Assembly (NCBI RefSeq): GCF_000429005.1
Contig: NZ_AUBA01000006.1
Span: 124,001-188,000, forward strand
Direction of reading: 5' to 3'
DNA: 64,000 nt
Origin: Novosphingobium acidiphilum DSM 19966
GTDB taxonomy: Bacteria; Pseudomonadota; Alphaproteobacteria; Sphingomonadales; Sphingomonadaceae
Made by a program: the position numbers and the translations under genes. Below the pieces are notes generated by a model that had not been told where the DNA came from, ran no database searches, and was given only the letters and a program-made list of their open reading frames with translations. Positions 1 through 9,357 of this stretch are shown here, in pieces (position 1 is the first letter of the stretch; each line of letters starts with the position of its first letter).

Positions 1-1189
1 CGGTGTCATCGCGCAGGCGGCGCGCAACATTGCGGATGGTAAAGCCGTAGCAGTCCTTGCCTTCCATCGTGGCCGACACGCCCGACAGTTCGATCTCTTC
101 CTGCGCGCCTGCTGCACCGCGCACGATCGTGGCGACATTGCGGATCGAACCGTGATCGCGCAGTTGGCCCACGATCAGTTCCAGATCGCGGCCGGGACGC
201 GCCAGCCAGGTGCCGACGGGATTGCCCACGACGCGATCGGCCGAGGGCATTTCGGCCAGTTCGACAAATGCGGCATTGGCCGTCAGCACTTTGAGTTCGC
301 GGTCGACCAGCACAAAGGCATCGGGCATCCGTTCCAGGACATCGCCCAGCGTGCTGTCAAACCGGTGTTCGGCATCGGCCGGCGTGGTTGGCTCGATCCG
401 CACGATCAGCATCGGCGTGCGCGATTGGCGGAACAGGCGCGCCGAAATTCGCGCCTCGCCCTTGTGGTCGATCAATTGCAGCACGACCGGGTCGAGCGAA
501 TCGCTGGCTTCGGCGGCGCCGAGATAGGCCACCAGGTCATCGCGCTGTTCGCTGGCCACGATCGAGGCGGCCGCATTGCCGATCAGCGATCCCTCGCGCG
601 CATCGAGCAGACGATGCGCGGCGGGGTTGGCCTCGCGAATACGGCGGGTCTGGCCATCGACGATCATCACCGGTTCGGACGCCATGTCGAACAGCAGGCG
701 ATACCGGGTTTCGGCCTGTCGCAGCCGGATGTAATCCCGCTCGAGCGATTGCTGGGTCTGCAACAGGCGCTGTTGCATGTCGGCGGCGGCGCGCATGTCG
801 CGGCCGATCGCGATCAGCCGGTCACTGTCGCCCAGAGTCATGACCATATAGCGCAACGGGATATCGCCGCCGGCGGCATGGTGGTTGACCTGGCGCCAGC
901 GTCCCGGCGCATTGCCGGTCGCGGCCTGCAGCATTTCGACCGCCTTGTTGCGGCTTTCCACGGTCATTGCCTCGATCCACGATCCCCCGATCCAGTCGGT
1001 AAAACCATGGTTGGCAAGATCGCCTTGCGCCACCGCCACATCGAGTATCGTGCCGTCGCGGGTCAGGATAAACGTGACATCGCCCGCCGCTGCCAGCAGC
1101 GAAGCCGCCACATCAGCAGAAAGCAGGCCCGGCAGGATGCCGGGCGTCAGGAAGGCCGTGTTCCGGGAAGGGGCGATATGCTGGCTCAT
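1..1189 (-). CDS. ppsR: PpsR/CrtJ redox-responsive repressor of photosynthesis genes (C-terminus outside window)
   Basis: The first 396 codons of a PAS-domain transcriptional regulator, reading out of the left edge. Three PAS-like regions are visible (about residues 25-115, 140-245 and 270-390) with a coiled Q-rich linker (QQRLLQTQQSLERDYIRLRQ) between the first two, as in PpsR/CrtJ. The Fis-type helix-turn-helix of the family lies beyond position 1, so DNA binding cannot be checked here. The ATG at 1189 lies 33 nt after the ppaA stop, so the two are probably co-transcribed. Family knowledge: PpsR binds TGT-N12-ACA palindromes and represses bch, crt and puf genes under oxygen; several such palindromes occur in this window. 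Confidence 0.93.
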   Translation of the reverse strand, partial: MSQHIAPSRNTAFLTPGILPGLLSADVAASLLAAAGDVTFILTRDGTILDVAVAQGDLANHGFTDWIGGSWIEAMTVESRNKAVEMLQAATGNAPGRWRQVNHHAAGGDIPLRYMVMTLGDSDRLIAIGRDMRAAADMQQRLLQTQQSLERDYIRLRQAETRYRLLFDMASEPVMIVDGQTRRIREANPAAHRLLDAREGSLIGNAAASIVASEQRDDLVAYLGAAEASDSLDPVVLQLIDHKGEARISARLFRQSRTPMLIVRIEPTTPADAEHRFDSTLGDVLERMPDAFVLVDRELKVLTANAAFVELAEMPSADRVVGNPVGTWLARPGRDLELIVGQLRDHGSIRNVATIVRGAAGAQEEIELSGVSATMEGKDCYGFTIRNVARRLRDDT

Positions 1190-1222
1190 TGACGAGCGAC
1201 GCACTCCAGGCGAATGGTAACG

Positions 1223-2134
1223 TTACGTCGCAACAGCCCGCTCGCGTTCACGAACAAGTTGATCTGCAACACGCGGCGCAGATTTGGCATCCACGGCGGT
1301 GCCATCGGCACCGACCTGAACAGCAAGTTCCGGATTTGCGCTAAAAACCCGTCCCCCGACCATGATGCCGACATGCGGATTTTTCGAAATATTCCGCAGT
1401 GCAGCAATGATCGCCCGCAGCGGGCCAATATGGCAGTCACAACTGACGGTCAACCCGATTATGTCGAACCACTGGGCTTGCGCGCGCTTGAGCAATTCCG
1501 GGGTTTGCGGGTCGCACAGCCGATCGGTCATCCATCCATCGCGGCGGAAGATGTCATCGATCATGACCGTGCCCAGGCTGTGCTGATCACCCGGAACCGG
1601 GCAGAACAGAGCACGTCGACCGCCATCGGCAGACGTCTGCCCGGTCGTCATGCCGCCGGTGATTTCGTGAACCACTTCCTGCAGACGCCACAGGCCCATC
1701 GTCACGTCCATGAAGTCGCACGTGTCGTTTTCCCAGAATTCACCCAGCATCCGCGCGGTCGGCGCCAGCAGATCGACCAGCACCGATTCCATCGGCACCC
1801 CGCGCGCCAGGATGGCTTCGACCACGGCAAACAGTTCGTCGGCCTCGATCTGCATGACCAGCGGGGCAAACGCGGCAATTTCGTCCGCGCCGATCACATC
1901 GTCGGCAATGACAGCTGTACACGACGTGGTCGCACCCGAATGGGCTACCATCATCCGCGGGATGATCTGGCTTTCGATCAGCGCAGTCAGCGAACGCGCA
2001 TAGTCCGCGTCGATCCGCGCACGAAACGCGGACAGCCCCAAGGGTTCGGCAGCCGGACCGCATCTGACCAGTTGTTCAATCGCAAAACGACCGTCTGATG
2101 ATGTAATCTCATCGTATCGGTTCATCGATGCCAT
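1223..2134 (-). CDS. ppaA: PpaA/AerR-type B12-binding photosynthesis regulator
   Basis: About 303 aa with a C-terminal cobalamin-binding (Rossmann) domain over roughly the last 130 residues. It contains the B12-binding signature GDQHSLG (D-x-H-x-x-G, with the His expected to coordinate cobalt) and a VGGRVF segment near the end. Family knowledge: AerR/PpaA binds hydroxocobalamin in the light and antagonises or modulates PpsR/CrtJ. The open frame extends to 2260, but I place the start at the ATG at 2134, because a good ribosome binding site (GGGGAGAG, 2141-2148) sits 6 nt upstream; ATGs at 2161 and 2182 are alternatives. AerR of Rhodobacter is reported in long and short forms, so an upstream start could also be used. 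Upstream of ppsR and divergent from bchF. Confidence 0.88.
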   Translation of the reverse strand: MASMNRYDEITSSDGRFAIEQLVRCGPAAEPLGLSAFRARIDADYARSLTALIESQIIPRMMVAHSGATTSCTAVIADDVIGADEIAAFAPLVMQIEADELFAVVEAILARGVPMESVLVDLLAPTARMLGEFWENDTCDFMDVTMGLWRLQEVVHEITGGMTTGQTSADGGRRALFCPVPGDQHSLGTVMIDDIFRRDGWMTDRLCDPQTPELLKRAQAQWFDIIGLTVSCDCHIGPLRAIIAALRNISKNPHVGIMVGGRVFSANPELAVQVGADGTAVDAKSAPRVADQLVRERERAVAT

Positions 2135-2140
2135 CCCCGG

Positions 2141-2148
2141 CTCTCCCC
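2141..2148 (-). promoter_or_regulatory. Ribosome binding site deciding the ppaA start
   Basis: GGGGAGAG on the minus strand, 6 nt before the ATG at 2134. The upstream in-frame ATGs at 2161 and 2182 have no comparable site. Confidence 0.6.
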
Positions 2149-2261
2149 GCCTGACCGACATTTCGTCTGGATTGCTGGTCATCGACTGTGGACCTGCGAC
2201 TCGCAGCGTATGCTTGTTGCCACCTGCTGGCAACAGCCATAGTCCCGATCTGGCCCCCAAG

Positions 2262-2295
2262 TGTCAAAATAAATGGACGTCAATTTAGATTGACA
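2262..2295. promoter_or_regulatory. Double PpsR operator between ppaA and bchF (TGT-N12-ACGT-N12-ACA)
   Basis: Two PpsR-type palindromes share their middle ACGT: TGT(c)N10(g)ACG at 2262-2279 and CGT(c)N10(g)ACA at 2278-2295. Each half-site follows the PpsR/CrtJ consensus TGT-N12-ACA with one mismatch, at the shared centre. The second contains a perfect GTCAAT/ATTGAC inverted repeat. It lies in an AT-rich stretch between the divergent genes ppaA and bchF and is the only visible control region for the long bchF...hemA operon. The same 34-bp layout recurs between bchI and tspO. Binding itself is inferred. Confidence 0.8.
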
Positions 2296-2351
2296 CTTTG
2301 CGGTGACGGGATAATTCTCTGCCTGCAACCAAAAGGGGCAGGCGAGAGGCG

Positions 2352-2870
2352 ATGCGGGCGAGCAACCCACCTTTCTCAAAGGAAAAGAGCGGCGCAGCAG
2401 TGTCACTCTACACGCCTGAGGAACGTATTCGCCGCGACTCGACAGCCTGGACGCTGGTTCAGGGGATCCTTGCCCCGGTGCAGTTCCTTGTGTTCCTGGT
2501 CAGCGTGGTGCTGGTGCTGCGTTACCTGCACACCGGCCAGGGCGCGACCGCGGCAACCGTGTCGATCGTCGTCAAGACCATCACGCTTTATTCCATCATG
2601 ATCACCGGCTCGATCTGGGAAAAGGTCGTGTTCGGCAAATGGTTGTTCGTGCCGGCGTTTTTCTGGGAAGACGTGTTCAGCATGCTGGTGCTGGCGCTGC
2701 ACACGGCATACCTCGCCGCGCTGATCGGCGGCTATGGCACCGAACGCGGGCGCATGCTGCTGGCTTTGGCCGCCTATGCCACGTACGTGATCAACGCGAC
2801 GCAGTTCATCCTCAAACTGCGTGCGGCGCGCCTGCAATCGGCGCCTGTTTCGATGGCGATGGCCGCATGA
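2352..2870 (+). CDS. bchF: 2-vinyl bacteriochlorophyllide hydratase BchF
   Basis: 172-aa membrane protein that hydrates the C3 vinyl group of (bacterio)chlorophyllide on the way to bacteriochlorophyll a. It has four hydrophobic segments (about residues 42-62, 73-92, 104-125 and 135-155) and the family pattern, including WTLVQGILAPVQF and IWEKVVFGKWLF. First gene of the long rightward operon; its stop overlaps the bchN start (ATGA). The start is uncertain: the ATG at 2352 has a purine-rich site placed very close, and a GTG at 2400 would give a protein beginning at SLYTPEERIRRD, where many homologues begin. The double PpsR operator at 2262-2295 is the likely control point. Confidence 0.92.
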   Translation: MRASNPPFSKEKSGAAVSLYTPEERIRRDSTAWTLVQGILAPVQFLVFLVSVVLVLRYLHTGQGATAATVSIVVKTITLYSIMITGSIWEKVVFGKWLFVPAFFWEDVFSMLVLALHTAYLAALIGGYGTERGRMLLALAAYATYVINATQFILKLRAARLQSAPVSMAMAA

Positions 2871-4144
2871 CCCCGGCGCTGCCCGCCGGTCTGCCCGGAT
2901 GCGTTTCGGCCCCGGTGCTGCGCGAACGCGGCCAGCGCGAAGTGTTCTGCGGATTGACCGGGATCATCTGGCTGCACCGCAAAGTGCAGGATGCCTTTTT
3001 CCTGGTGGTCGGGTCACGCACGTGCGCGCACCTGCTGCAATCGGCCGCAGGGGTCATGGTGTTTGCCGAACCGCGCTTCGGCACCGCGATCATCGAGGAA
3101 CGCGATCTGGCCGGCATGGCCGATTGCAACGAAGAACTGGATCGCGTGGTTGATCGCCTGCTGGCGCGGCGGCCCGATATCAAGCTGTTGTTTCTGGTCG
3201 GTTCGTGCCCGTCCGAAGTGATCAAGCTGGACCTGTCGCGCGCCGCATCGCGGCTGTCGGTCAAACATGCCGGGGCGACCAGGATCCTCAATTATTCGGG
3301 ATCGGGCATCGAAACGACCTTTACCGAGGGCGAGGATGCCTGCCTTGCCGCGCTGGTGCCCGAATTGCGCGCCGATCACGACACCGCACCCGGGCTGATG
3401 ATCGTGGGCGCCTTGCCCGATGTGGTCGAAGACCAGTTCGCCCGCCTGTTTGCCGAGCTTGGCATCGCCAATGTGCATTCATTCCCCGCGCGCCGCGCCG
3501 ATGCGATGCCGGCGGTTGGGCCCAACACCCGGTTCTTGCTGGCCCAGCCGTTCCTTGGCGAAACCGCGCGCGCGCTGGAAGATCGGGGTGCGACGCGGTT
3601 GGATGCGCTGTTCCCGTTTGGCGCCGAAGGGACGACGAACTGGCTTCACGCTGCCGCCAAGGCGTTTGGCATCGATGAAATGCATTTCCGCCGGGTGATT
3701 GCGCCGGGCCGCGAACGCGCCAAGCGCGCGATCGAGCACCGCCGTGCCACGCTGTCGGGCAAGCGGGTGACCTTTCTGCCCGACAGTCAGCTCGAAGTGC
3801 CGCTGGCACGGTTCCTGTCGAACGAGCTCGGGATGGTCCCGGTCGAAGTCGGCACGCCCTATCTGCACCGTCGCCACCTGGCGCAGGAACTGGCTCTGCT
3901 GCCCGCCGGCACGCTGATCAGCGAAGGCCAGGATGTCGATCTGCAGCTTGATCGGGTGCGCGCCGCCCGGCCCGATCTGACGGTGTGCGGGCTGGGCCTG
4001 GCCAATCCGCTGGAGGCCGAAGGGCTGACCACCAAGTGGGCGATCGAACTGGTGTTCTCGCCGATCCACGGTTTCGACCAGGCAGGCGACCTTGCCGAAC
4101 TGTTCACCCGCCCGTTGCGGCGCCGCGACGTCTTGAGGGTCTGA
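2867..4144 (+). CDS. bchN: Light-independent protochlorophyllide reductase subunit N
   Basis: 425 aa. With BchB it forms the catalytic NB component of dark-operative protochlorophyllide oxidoreductase, reduced by the BchL iron protein. Three cysteines at 28 (FCGL), 53 (RTCAH) and 114 (GSCPSE) match the spacing of the three BchN ligands of the [4Fe-4S] NB cluster; the fourth ligand is Asp36 of BchB. The start overlaps the bchF stop by 4 nt and the stop overlaps the bchB start, so translation is probably coupled. Confidence 0.96.
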   Translation: MTPALPAGLPGCVSAPVLRERGQREVFCGLTGIIWLHRKVQDAFFLVVGSRTCAHLLQSAAGVMVFAEPRFGTAIIEERDLAGMADCNEELDRVVDRLLARRPDIKLLFLVGSCPSEVIKLDLSRAASRLSVKHAGATRILNYSGSGIETTFTEGEDACLAALVPELRADHDTAPGLMIVGALPDVVEDQFARLFAELGIANVHSFPARRADAMPAVGPNTRFLLAQPFLGETARALEDRGATRLDALFPFGAEGTTNWLHAAAKAFGIDEMHFRRVIAPGRERAKRAIEHRRATLSGKRVTFLPDSQLEVPLARFLSNELGMVPVEVGTPYLHRRHLAQELALLPAGTLISEGQDVDLQLDRVRAARPDLTVCGLGLANPLEAEGLTTKWAIELVFSPIHGFDQAGDLAELFTRPLRRRDVLRV

Positions 4145-5688
4145 TGCAGCTGACGGTCTGGACATACGAGGGTCCCCCTCACGTTGGCGCGATGCGGATC
4201 GCAACCGCCATGCAGGGCGTTCACTATGTCCTCCACGCACCGCAGGGCGATACCTATGCCGACCTGCTGTTCACGATGATCGAACGCCGCGCCAAGCGTC
4301 CGCCGGTTACCTACACCACGTTCCAGGCGCGCGATCTGGGCAAGGACACCGCAGAGCTGTTCCAAACGGCGGCACGCGATGCCTTCAACCGGTTCCAGCC
4401 GCAGGCCATGCTGGTCGGCGCATCGTGCACGGCCGAGCTGATCCAGGACGATCCCGCCGGGCTGGTCGAGGCGATGGGGCTGCCATGCCCGGTGGTCGCG
4501 CTCGAATTGCCCAGCTACCAGCGCAAAGAGAACTGGGGCGCGGCCGAAACCTTCTACCACCTGGTGCGTACGATGTGCGCCGGTGCCACGGCGGCACCGC
4601 GCACGGACACCGCCCGGCCCCGCGTCAATCTGCTGGGGCCGACCGCGCTTGGGTTCCGGCATCGCGACGATGTGATCGAAATCACCAGGCTGCTCGACAC
4701 CCTGGGCATTGCCGTCAATGTAACCGCCCCGCTGGGGGCCAGCCCCGCCGATCTGGCGCGGCTGGGCGAGGCCGATTTCAACATCTGCCTCTATCCCGAA
4801 ATCGCCGATACGACCTGTCGCTGGCTGGAACGCCAGTTCGGGCAGAAAACCGTGCGCACCGTGCCGATCGGCCACGGCGCGACGCGTGATTTCATCGCCG
4901 AAGTGGCGGGCCTGGCGGGCGTCGATCCTGCCGCCGTGCTCGATACGTCGAACCTGCCGTGGTGGAGCCGCTCGGTCGATTCGACCTATCTGACCGGCAA
5001 ACGCGTGTTCATTTTCGGCGACGCCACGCATGCCATTGCCGCGGCACGCGTGGCGCGTGACGAGCTGGGCTTCGAAGTGGTGGGCCTTGGCTGCTACAAC
5101 CGCGAATTCGCCCGCGATTTGCGCGATGCGGCAAGACTTTACGGCGTCGAACCGCTGATCACCGACGATTACCTGGCGGTCGAAGATGCCATTCAGGCGC
5201 TGCAGCCCGAACTGGTGCTGGGCACGCAAATGGAACGCCACATTGCCAAGCGGCTGCGCATACCCTGCGCGGTCATCTCTGCGCCGGTCCACGTGCAGGA
5301 TTTTCCCGCGCGCTATTCGCCGCAGATGGGGTTCGAAGGCGCCAATGTGCTGTTCGACACCTGGGTCCACCCGCTGGTGATGGGCCTGGAGGAACATCTG
5401 CTGACGATGTTCCGCGACGATTTCGAATTCAGCGATGGCGCGGGTGCGTCGCACCTGGGGCACGGTACGGCGGCGCACACGCCCGCCCGACCGGTGCTTG
5501 AACCGGTGGCAGACGCACGCGTTGCAGCCGGCGGCTGGTCGCCCGAGGCCGAGAAGGAATTGCTGAAAATCCCGTTCTTCGTGCGTGGGAAAGCACGGCG
5601 GAACACCGAGCGCTATGCCACCGAGCTGGGCATAGCCGCCATAACGCTCGAAACGCTCTACGATGCGAAGGCGCATTATGCCCGCTAG
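4144..5688 (+). CDS. bchB: Light-independent protochlorophyllide reductase subunit B
   Basis: 514 aa, full length for the family. Asp36 (in HAPQGDTY), the unusual aspartate ligand of the NB cluster, is present, as is the conserved GASCTAEL motif. The C-terminal region (LKIPFFVRGKARRNTERYA) is the family's protochlorophyllide reductase helical domain. Start and bchN stop overlap (TGATG). The last 11 nt overlap the start of bchH. Confidence 0.96.
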   Translation: MQLTVWTYEGPPHVGAMRIATAMQGVHYVLHAPQGDTYADLLFTMIERRAKRPPVTYTTFQARDLGKDTAELFQTAARDAFNRFQPQAMLVGASCTAELIQDDPAGLVEAMGLPCPVVALELPSYQRKENWGAAETFYHLVRTMCAGATAAPRTDTARPRVNLLGPTALGFRHRDDVIEITRLLDTLGIAVNVTAPLGASPADLARLGEADFNICLYPEIADTTCRWLERQFGQKTVRTVPIGHGATRDFIAEVAGLAGVDPAAVLDTSNLPWWSRSVDSTYLTGKRVFIFGDATHAIAAARVARDELGFEVVGLGCYNREFARDLRDAARLYGVEPLITDDYLAVEDAIQALQPELVLGTQMERHIAKRLRIPCAVISAPVHVQDFPARYSPQMGFEGANVLFDTWVHPLVMGLEEHLLTMFRDDFEFSDGAGASHLGHGTAAHTPARPVLEPVADARVAAGGWSPEAEKELLKIPFFVRGKARRNTERYATELGIAAITLETLYDAKAHYAR

Positions 5689-8600
5689 CAGCTCAGCCAT
5701 CCCGGTGCGCGTGGTCATCATCACGCTCGACAACCATCTGTCGGGCGCTGTCACGCGCGCGCAGGACCACTTCACCCGCGCCGGATCGGGCGTGACCATC
5801 GGATTTCACGCCGCCGCCGACTGGGAGGAAAAGCCCGCAGCACTCGAAGCCGCACGCGCCGACATCGCGCGCGGTGACATCATCTTGATGACCATGCTGT
5901 TTCTTGAAGATCACATCCGCGCCGTGCTGCCGCAGCTGACCGCGCGGCAGAACCTGTGCGATGCCATGATCGGGCTGATGTCGGCGGCCGACATCGTCAA
6001 GCTGACCCGCATGGGCGAATACCGGATGGACAAGCCGGCAACCGGCCTGTTGTCGCTGATCAAGAAGATGCGCGGTACCAACAAGGCGGGCGCCAGTTCG
6101 GGCAAGGGACAGATGGCGGTGCTGCGCCGCCTGCCCAAACTGCTGAAATTCGTGCCCGGCACGGCGCAGGACGTGCGTGCCTATTTCCTGACCATGCAAT
6201 ACTGGCTGGCCGCATCGGACGACAATGTGTTCGACATGATCGGTGCGCTGGTCGACCGGTACGCCGATGGCGAACGGCGGTCGTTGCGAGGCACGATCAA
6301 GGCGCAAGGCCCCCGTGATTATCCCGAAGTCGGTGTCTATCACCCTGCGCTGCCGCAGCGGATGGCGCGCACGGTTACCGAATTGCCGCGCCGTCGCGCG
6401 CCGGTGGGAACGGTTGGCCTGCTGATGCTGCGGTCCTACATCCTGGCCAAGGATGCCGCGCATTACGACGGTGTGATCGCCGCGCTCGAGGCACAGGGCC
6501 TGAACGTGATCCCGGCGTTTGCCGGCGGCCTCGACGGCCGCCCGGCGATCGAGGCGCTGTTCATGAAGGATGGCGTGGCCACGGTCGATGCAGTGGTCAA
6601 TCTGACCGGATTCAGCCTGGTCGGCGGGCCGGCCTATAACGACACCGCGGCTGCCGAAGCCATCCTGACCCGCCTCGACCGGCCCTATATCGCTGCGCAT
6701 CCGGTGGAATTCCAGACCTTGCAGGCGTGGGGCGCAAATCGCCAGGGGCTGCTGCCGCTCGAATCGACGATCATGATCGCCATTCCCGAACTCGACGGCG
6801 GCACCGTGCCGATGGTGTTCGGCGGCCGTTCGGATGGCAGCGATACACCCTGCACCGGGTGTGTGCGCGCCTGCACGTTTGCGGCATCGGGTCAGGTCCG
6901 CGCGATGCAGTCGTGTTCCGAACGCGCCGACATGCTGGCCGCGCGCGTGGTCCGGATCGTGGCGCTGCGCCGCGCGGCCAATGCCGACAAGCGCATTGCC
7001 GTGGTGCTGTTCAATTTTCCGCCGGGCGCGGGTGCTGCGGGCACCGCACAGTTTCTGGCGGTGTTCGAATCGCTGCACGCCACGCTCGCCCGGCTTGCCC
7101 GCGAAGGTTACACCGTCGAAGTGCCGCCATCGGCCGATACCGTGCGCGAACGCATCCTGATCGGCAATTCGGCGCGTTATGGCACCGAAGGCAATGTCCA
7201 TGCGCGGGTCAGCGCCGATACCATCGTGCGCGGCGAAACCTGGCTGAAAGAGATCGAGGCTTCGTGGGGTCCTGCGCCGGGCAAGCTGCAATCGGACGGC
7301 ACAGCGGTGCAGATCCTGGGCGCACAGTTCGGCAATGTGTTCGTCGGCATCCAGCCCGCGCTTGGCTACGAAGGCGATCCGATGCGCCTGCTGTTCGAGG
7401 GCCGCTTTGCGCCTACGCATGCTTTCGCCGCGTTCTATCGCTGGCTGAAAGAGGATTTCCGTGCGCATGCCGTGCTGCATTTCGGCACCCACGGCAGCCT
7501 GGAATTCATGCCCGGCAAACAGACCGGTCTGACGGCCGAATGCTGGCCCGACCGGTTGATCGGCGATCTGCCCAATATCTATCTCTATGCCGCCAACAAT
7601 CCGTCCGAAGGCGTGCTGGCCAAGCGGCGTTCGGGCGCCACGCTGGTCAGCTATCTGACGCCGGCGCTGACCAATTCGGGCGTTTACAAAGGGCTGGCCG
7701 ATCTCAAGGCCACTGTCGAACGGTGGCGGCAGGCCGATCCGGGCAGCGACGAACTGGCGGATCTGGCCGAACTGATCAACGACCAGGCCGGCGCACTCGA
7801 TCTCGATGGCCGCGATATCCCGGCGCTGGCCGCGCGGCTTTATGAAATCGAACGCGAATTGATCCCCCAAGGGCTGCATGTGGCAGGCGCTGCGGCAACC
7901 CGCGAAGAACGCATCGACATGATTGCCGCCTCGGCCAGCGCGCGCGGCGAAACGCTGTCGCGCGACACGATCGAAGCCATCGTCAACGGATCGGCGCGGC
8001 TCGACACGCCGTTGCTCAAAGACATGGCGGCGCTTGACACCGCGCTGTCGTCGAATGGCGAAATCGACGGGCTGGTCCGCGCGCTCAATGCGCAATTCAT
8101 CGCCCCGGTCAGCGGCGGCGATCTGCTGCGCACGCCCGAAATCCTGCCCACCGGACGCAACATCCACGGGTTCGATCCGTTCCGCCTGCCATCGGCCTAT
8201 GCGGTCAGGGATGGCGCGGCGCAGGCACAGCGGCTGATCGATCGCAGCATGGCAGATGCCGGCCATATCCCCGAAACCGTTGCCATGGTGTTGTGGGGCA
8301 CCGACAACCTGAAAAGCGAAGGCGCGCAGATCGCGCAAGTCCTGGCGCTGATCGGCGCGCGGCCGCGGTTTGACAGCTACAACCGCCTGGCCGGTGCCGA
8401 ACTGATCGGTCTGGAAGAACTCGGCCGCCCGCGCATCGACGTCGTGGTTACGCTGTCCGGGGTGTTTCGCGATCTGCTGCCGCTGCAAACGCGCATGATG
8501 GCAGAGGCCGCGCTGCTTGCCGCGCAGGCCGATGAACCGGTGGAGATGAATTTTATCCGCCGCCACGCGCTGGCGCATGCCGCCGAGCAGGGTTGCACTC

Positions 8601-9346
8601 TGGATATCGCGGCGCTGCGCGTCTTTTCCAACGCCGAAGGGGCCTATGGCGCCAATGTCAATCTGATGATCGACAATGGCGGCTGGTCCGATCCCGACGA
8701 ACTGGCCGACAGCTTCGAACGTCAAAAGGGCTTTGCCTATGGGGTCAAAGGTGCCCCCGTGCGGCAGGCGGCGGTGCTGGCCGCGGCGCTCAGGACGGTC
8801 GATTGCGCTTATCAGAACCTCGAAAGCGTTGAACTGGGGGTCACCACGATCGACCAGTATGTCGATGCGCTGGGCGGGATCAGCCGCGCCGTCACCCGCG
8901 CCAAGGGCGGACAGACCGCGCCGGTCTATATCGGCGATCAGACGCAAGGGTCGGGTAAAGTCCGTTCGCTGCAGGAACAGGTCGCGCTCGAAACCCGTAC
9001 GCGCATTCTCAATCCGGTGTGGACCGAAGGCCTGCTGCGCCACGGCTACGAAGGCGTGCGCCAGATCGAAGGCAGTGTAACCACCACCATGGGCTGGTCT
9101 GCCACCACCGGCGAAGTCGACCCCTGGGTCTATCAGCGCATCGGCGAGACATATGTGCTCGACGCCGCCATGCGCGAACGCATCGCAGCGCTCAATCCCC
9201 GGGCGGCGGCGCGCGTTGCCAACCGGCTGATCGAGGCCAGCGAACGCAATTACTGGCAACCCGACGCAGCGACACTCGCCGCACTCCATGCCGCCAGCGA
9301 CGAACTCGAGGATCGCCTCGAGGGTGTCGTTGCGGTGGCGGCATAA
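5678..9346 (+). CDS. bchH: Magnesium chelatase subunit H
   Basis: 1222 aa, the porphyrin-binding catalytic subunit that inserts Mg2+ into protoporphyrin IX with BchI and BchD. This is the committed step of bacteriochlorophyll synthesis. The CobN/BchH fold is recognisable throughout: LTGFSLVGGPA near residue 310, a cysteine cluster CTGCVRAC around 393, the FGTHGSLEFMPGKQ block around 605, and the C-terminal VTTTMGWSATTGEVD region. I chose the ATG at 5678, inside the end of bchB, rather than the slightly earlier start at 5663, because the protein then begins MPASSSAIPVRVVIITLDNH as expected. bchL follows after 11 nt. Confidence 0.97.
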   Translation: MPASSSAIPVRVVIITLDNHLSGAVTRAQDHFTRAGSGVTIGFHAAADWEEKPAALEAARADIARGDIILMTMLFLEDHIRAVLPQLTARQNLCDAMIGLMSAADIVKLTRMGEYRMDKPATGLLSLIKKMRGTNKAGASSGKGQMAVLRRLPKLLKFVPGTAQDVRAYFLTMQYWLAASDDNVFDMIGALVDRYADGERRSLRGTIKAQGPRDYPEVGVYHPALPQRMARTVTELPRRRAPVGTVGLLMLRSYILAKDAAHYDGVIAALEAQGLNVIPAFAGGLDGRPAIEALFMKDGVATVDAVVNLTGFSLVGGPAYNDTAAAEAILTRLDRPYIAAHPVEFQTLQAWGANRQGLLPLESTIMIAIPELDGGTVPMVFGGRSDGSDTPCTGCVRACTFAASGQVRAMQSCSERADMLAARVVRIVALRRAANADKRIAVVLFNFPPGAGAAGTAQFLAVFESLHATLARLAREGYTVEVPPSADTVRERILIGNSARYGTEGNVHARVSADTIVRGETWLKEIEASWGPAPGKLQSDGTAVQILGAQFGNVFVGIQPALGYEGDPMRLLFEGRFAPTHAFAAFYRWLKEDFRAHAVLHFGTHGSLEFMPGKQTGLTAECWPDRLIGDLPNIYLYAANNPSEGVLAKRRSGATLVSYLTPALTNSGVYKGLADLKATVERWRQADPGSDELADLAELINDQAGALDLDGRDIPALAARLYEIERELIPQGLHVAGAAATREERIDMIAASASARGETLSRDTIEAIVNGSARLDTPLLKDMAALDTALSSNGEIDGLVRALNAQFIAPVSGGDLLRTPEILPTGRNIHGFDPFRLPSAYAVRDGAAQAQRLIDRSMADAGHIPETVAMVLWGTDNLKSEGAQIAQVLALIGARPRFDSYNRLAGAELIGLEELGRPRIDVVVTLSGVFRDLLPLQTRMMAEAALLAAQADEPVEMNFIRRHALAHAAEQGCTLDIAALRVFSNAEGAYGANVNLMIDNGGWSDPDELADSFERQKGFAYGVKGAPVRQAAVLAAALRTVDCAYQNLESVELGVTTIDQYVDALGGISRAVTRAKGGQTAPVYIGDQTQGSGKVRSLQEQVALETRTRILNPVWTEGLLRHGYEGVRQIEGSVTTTMGWSATTGEVDPWVYQRIGETYVLDAAMRERIAALNPRAAARVANRLIEASERNYWQPDAATLAALHAASDELEDRLEGVVAVAA

Positions 9347-9357
9347 AGGAACAGACG

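Noticed and set aside
3859..5799. 646-aa minus-strand frame opposite bchN/bchB
   Set aside because: Antisense shadow of well-conserved genes; no recognisable domain.
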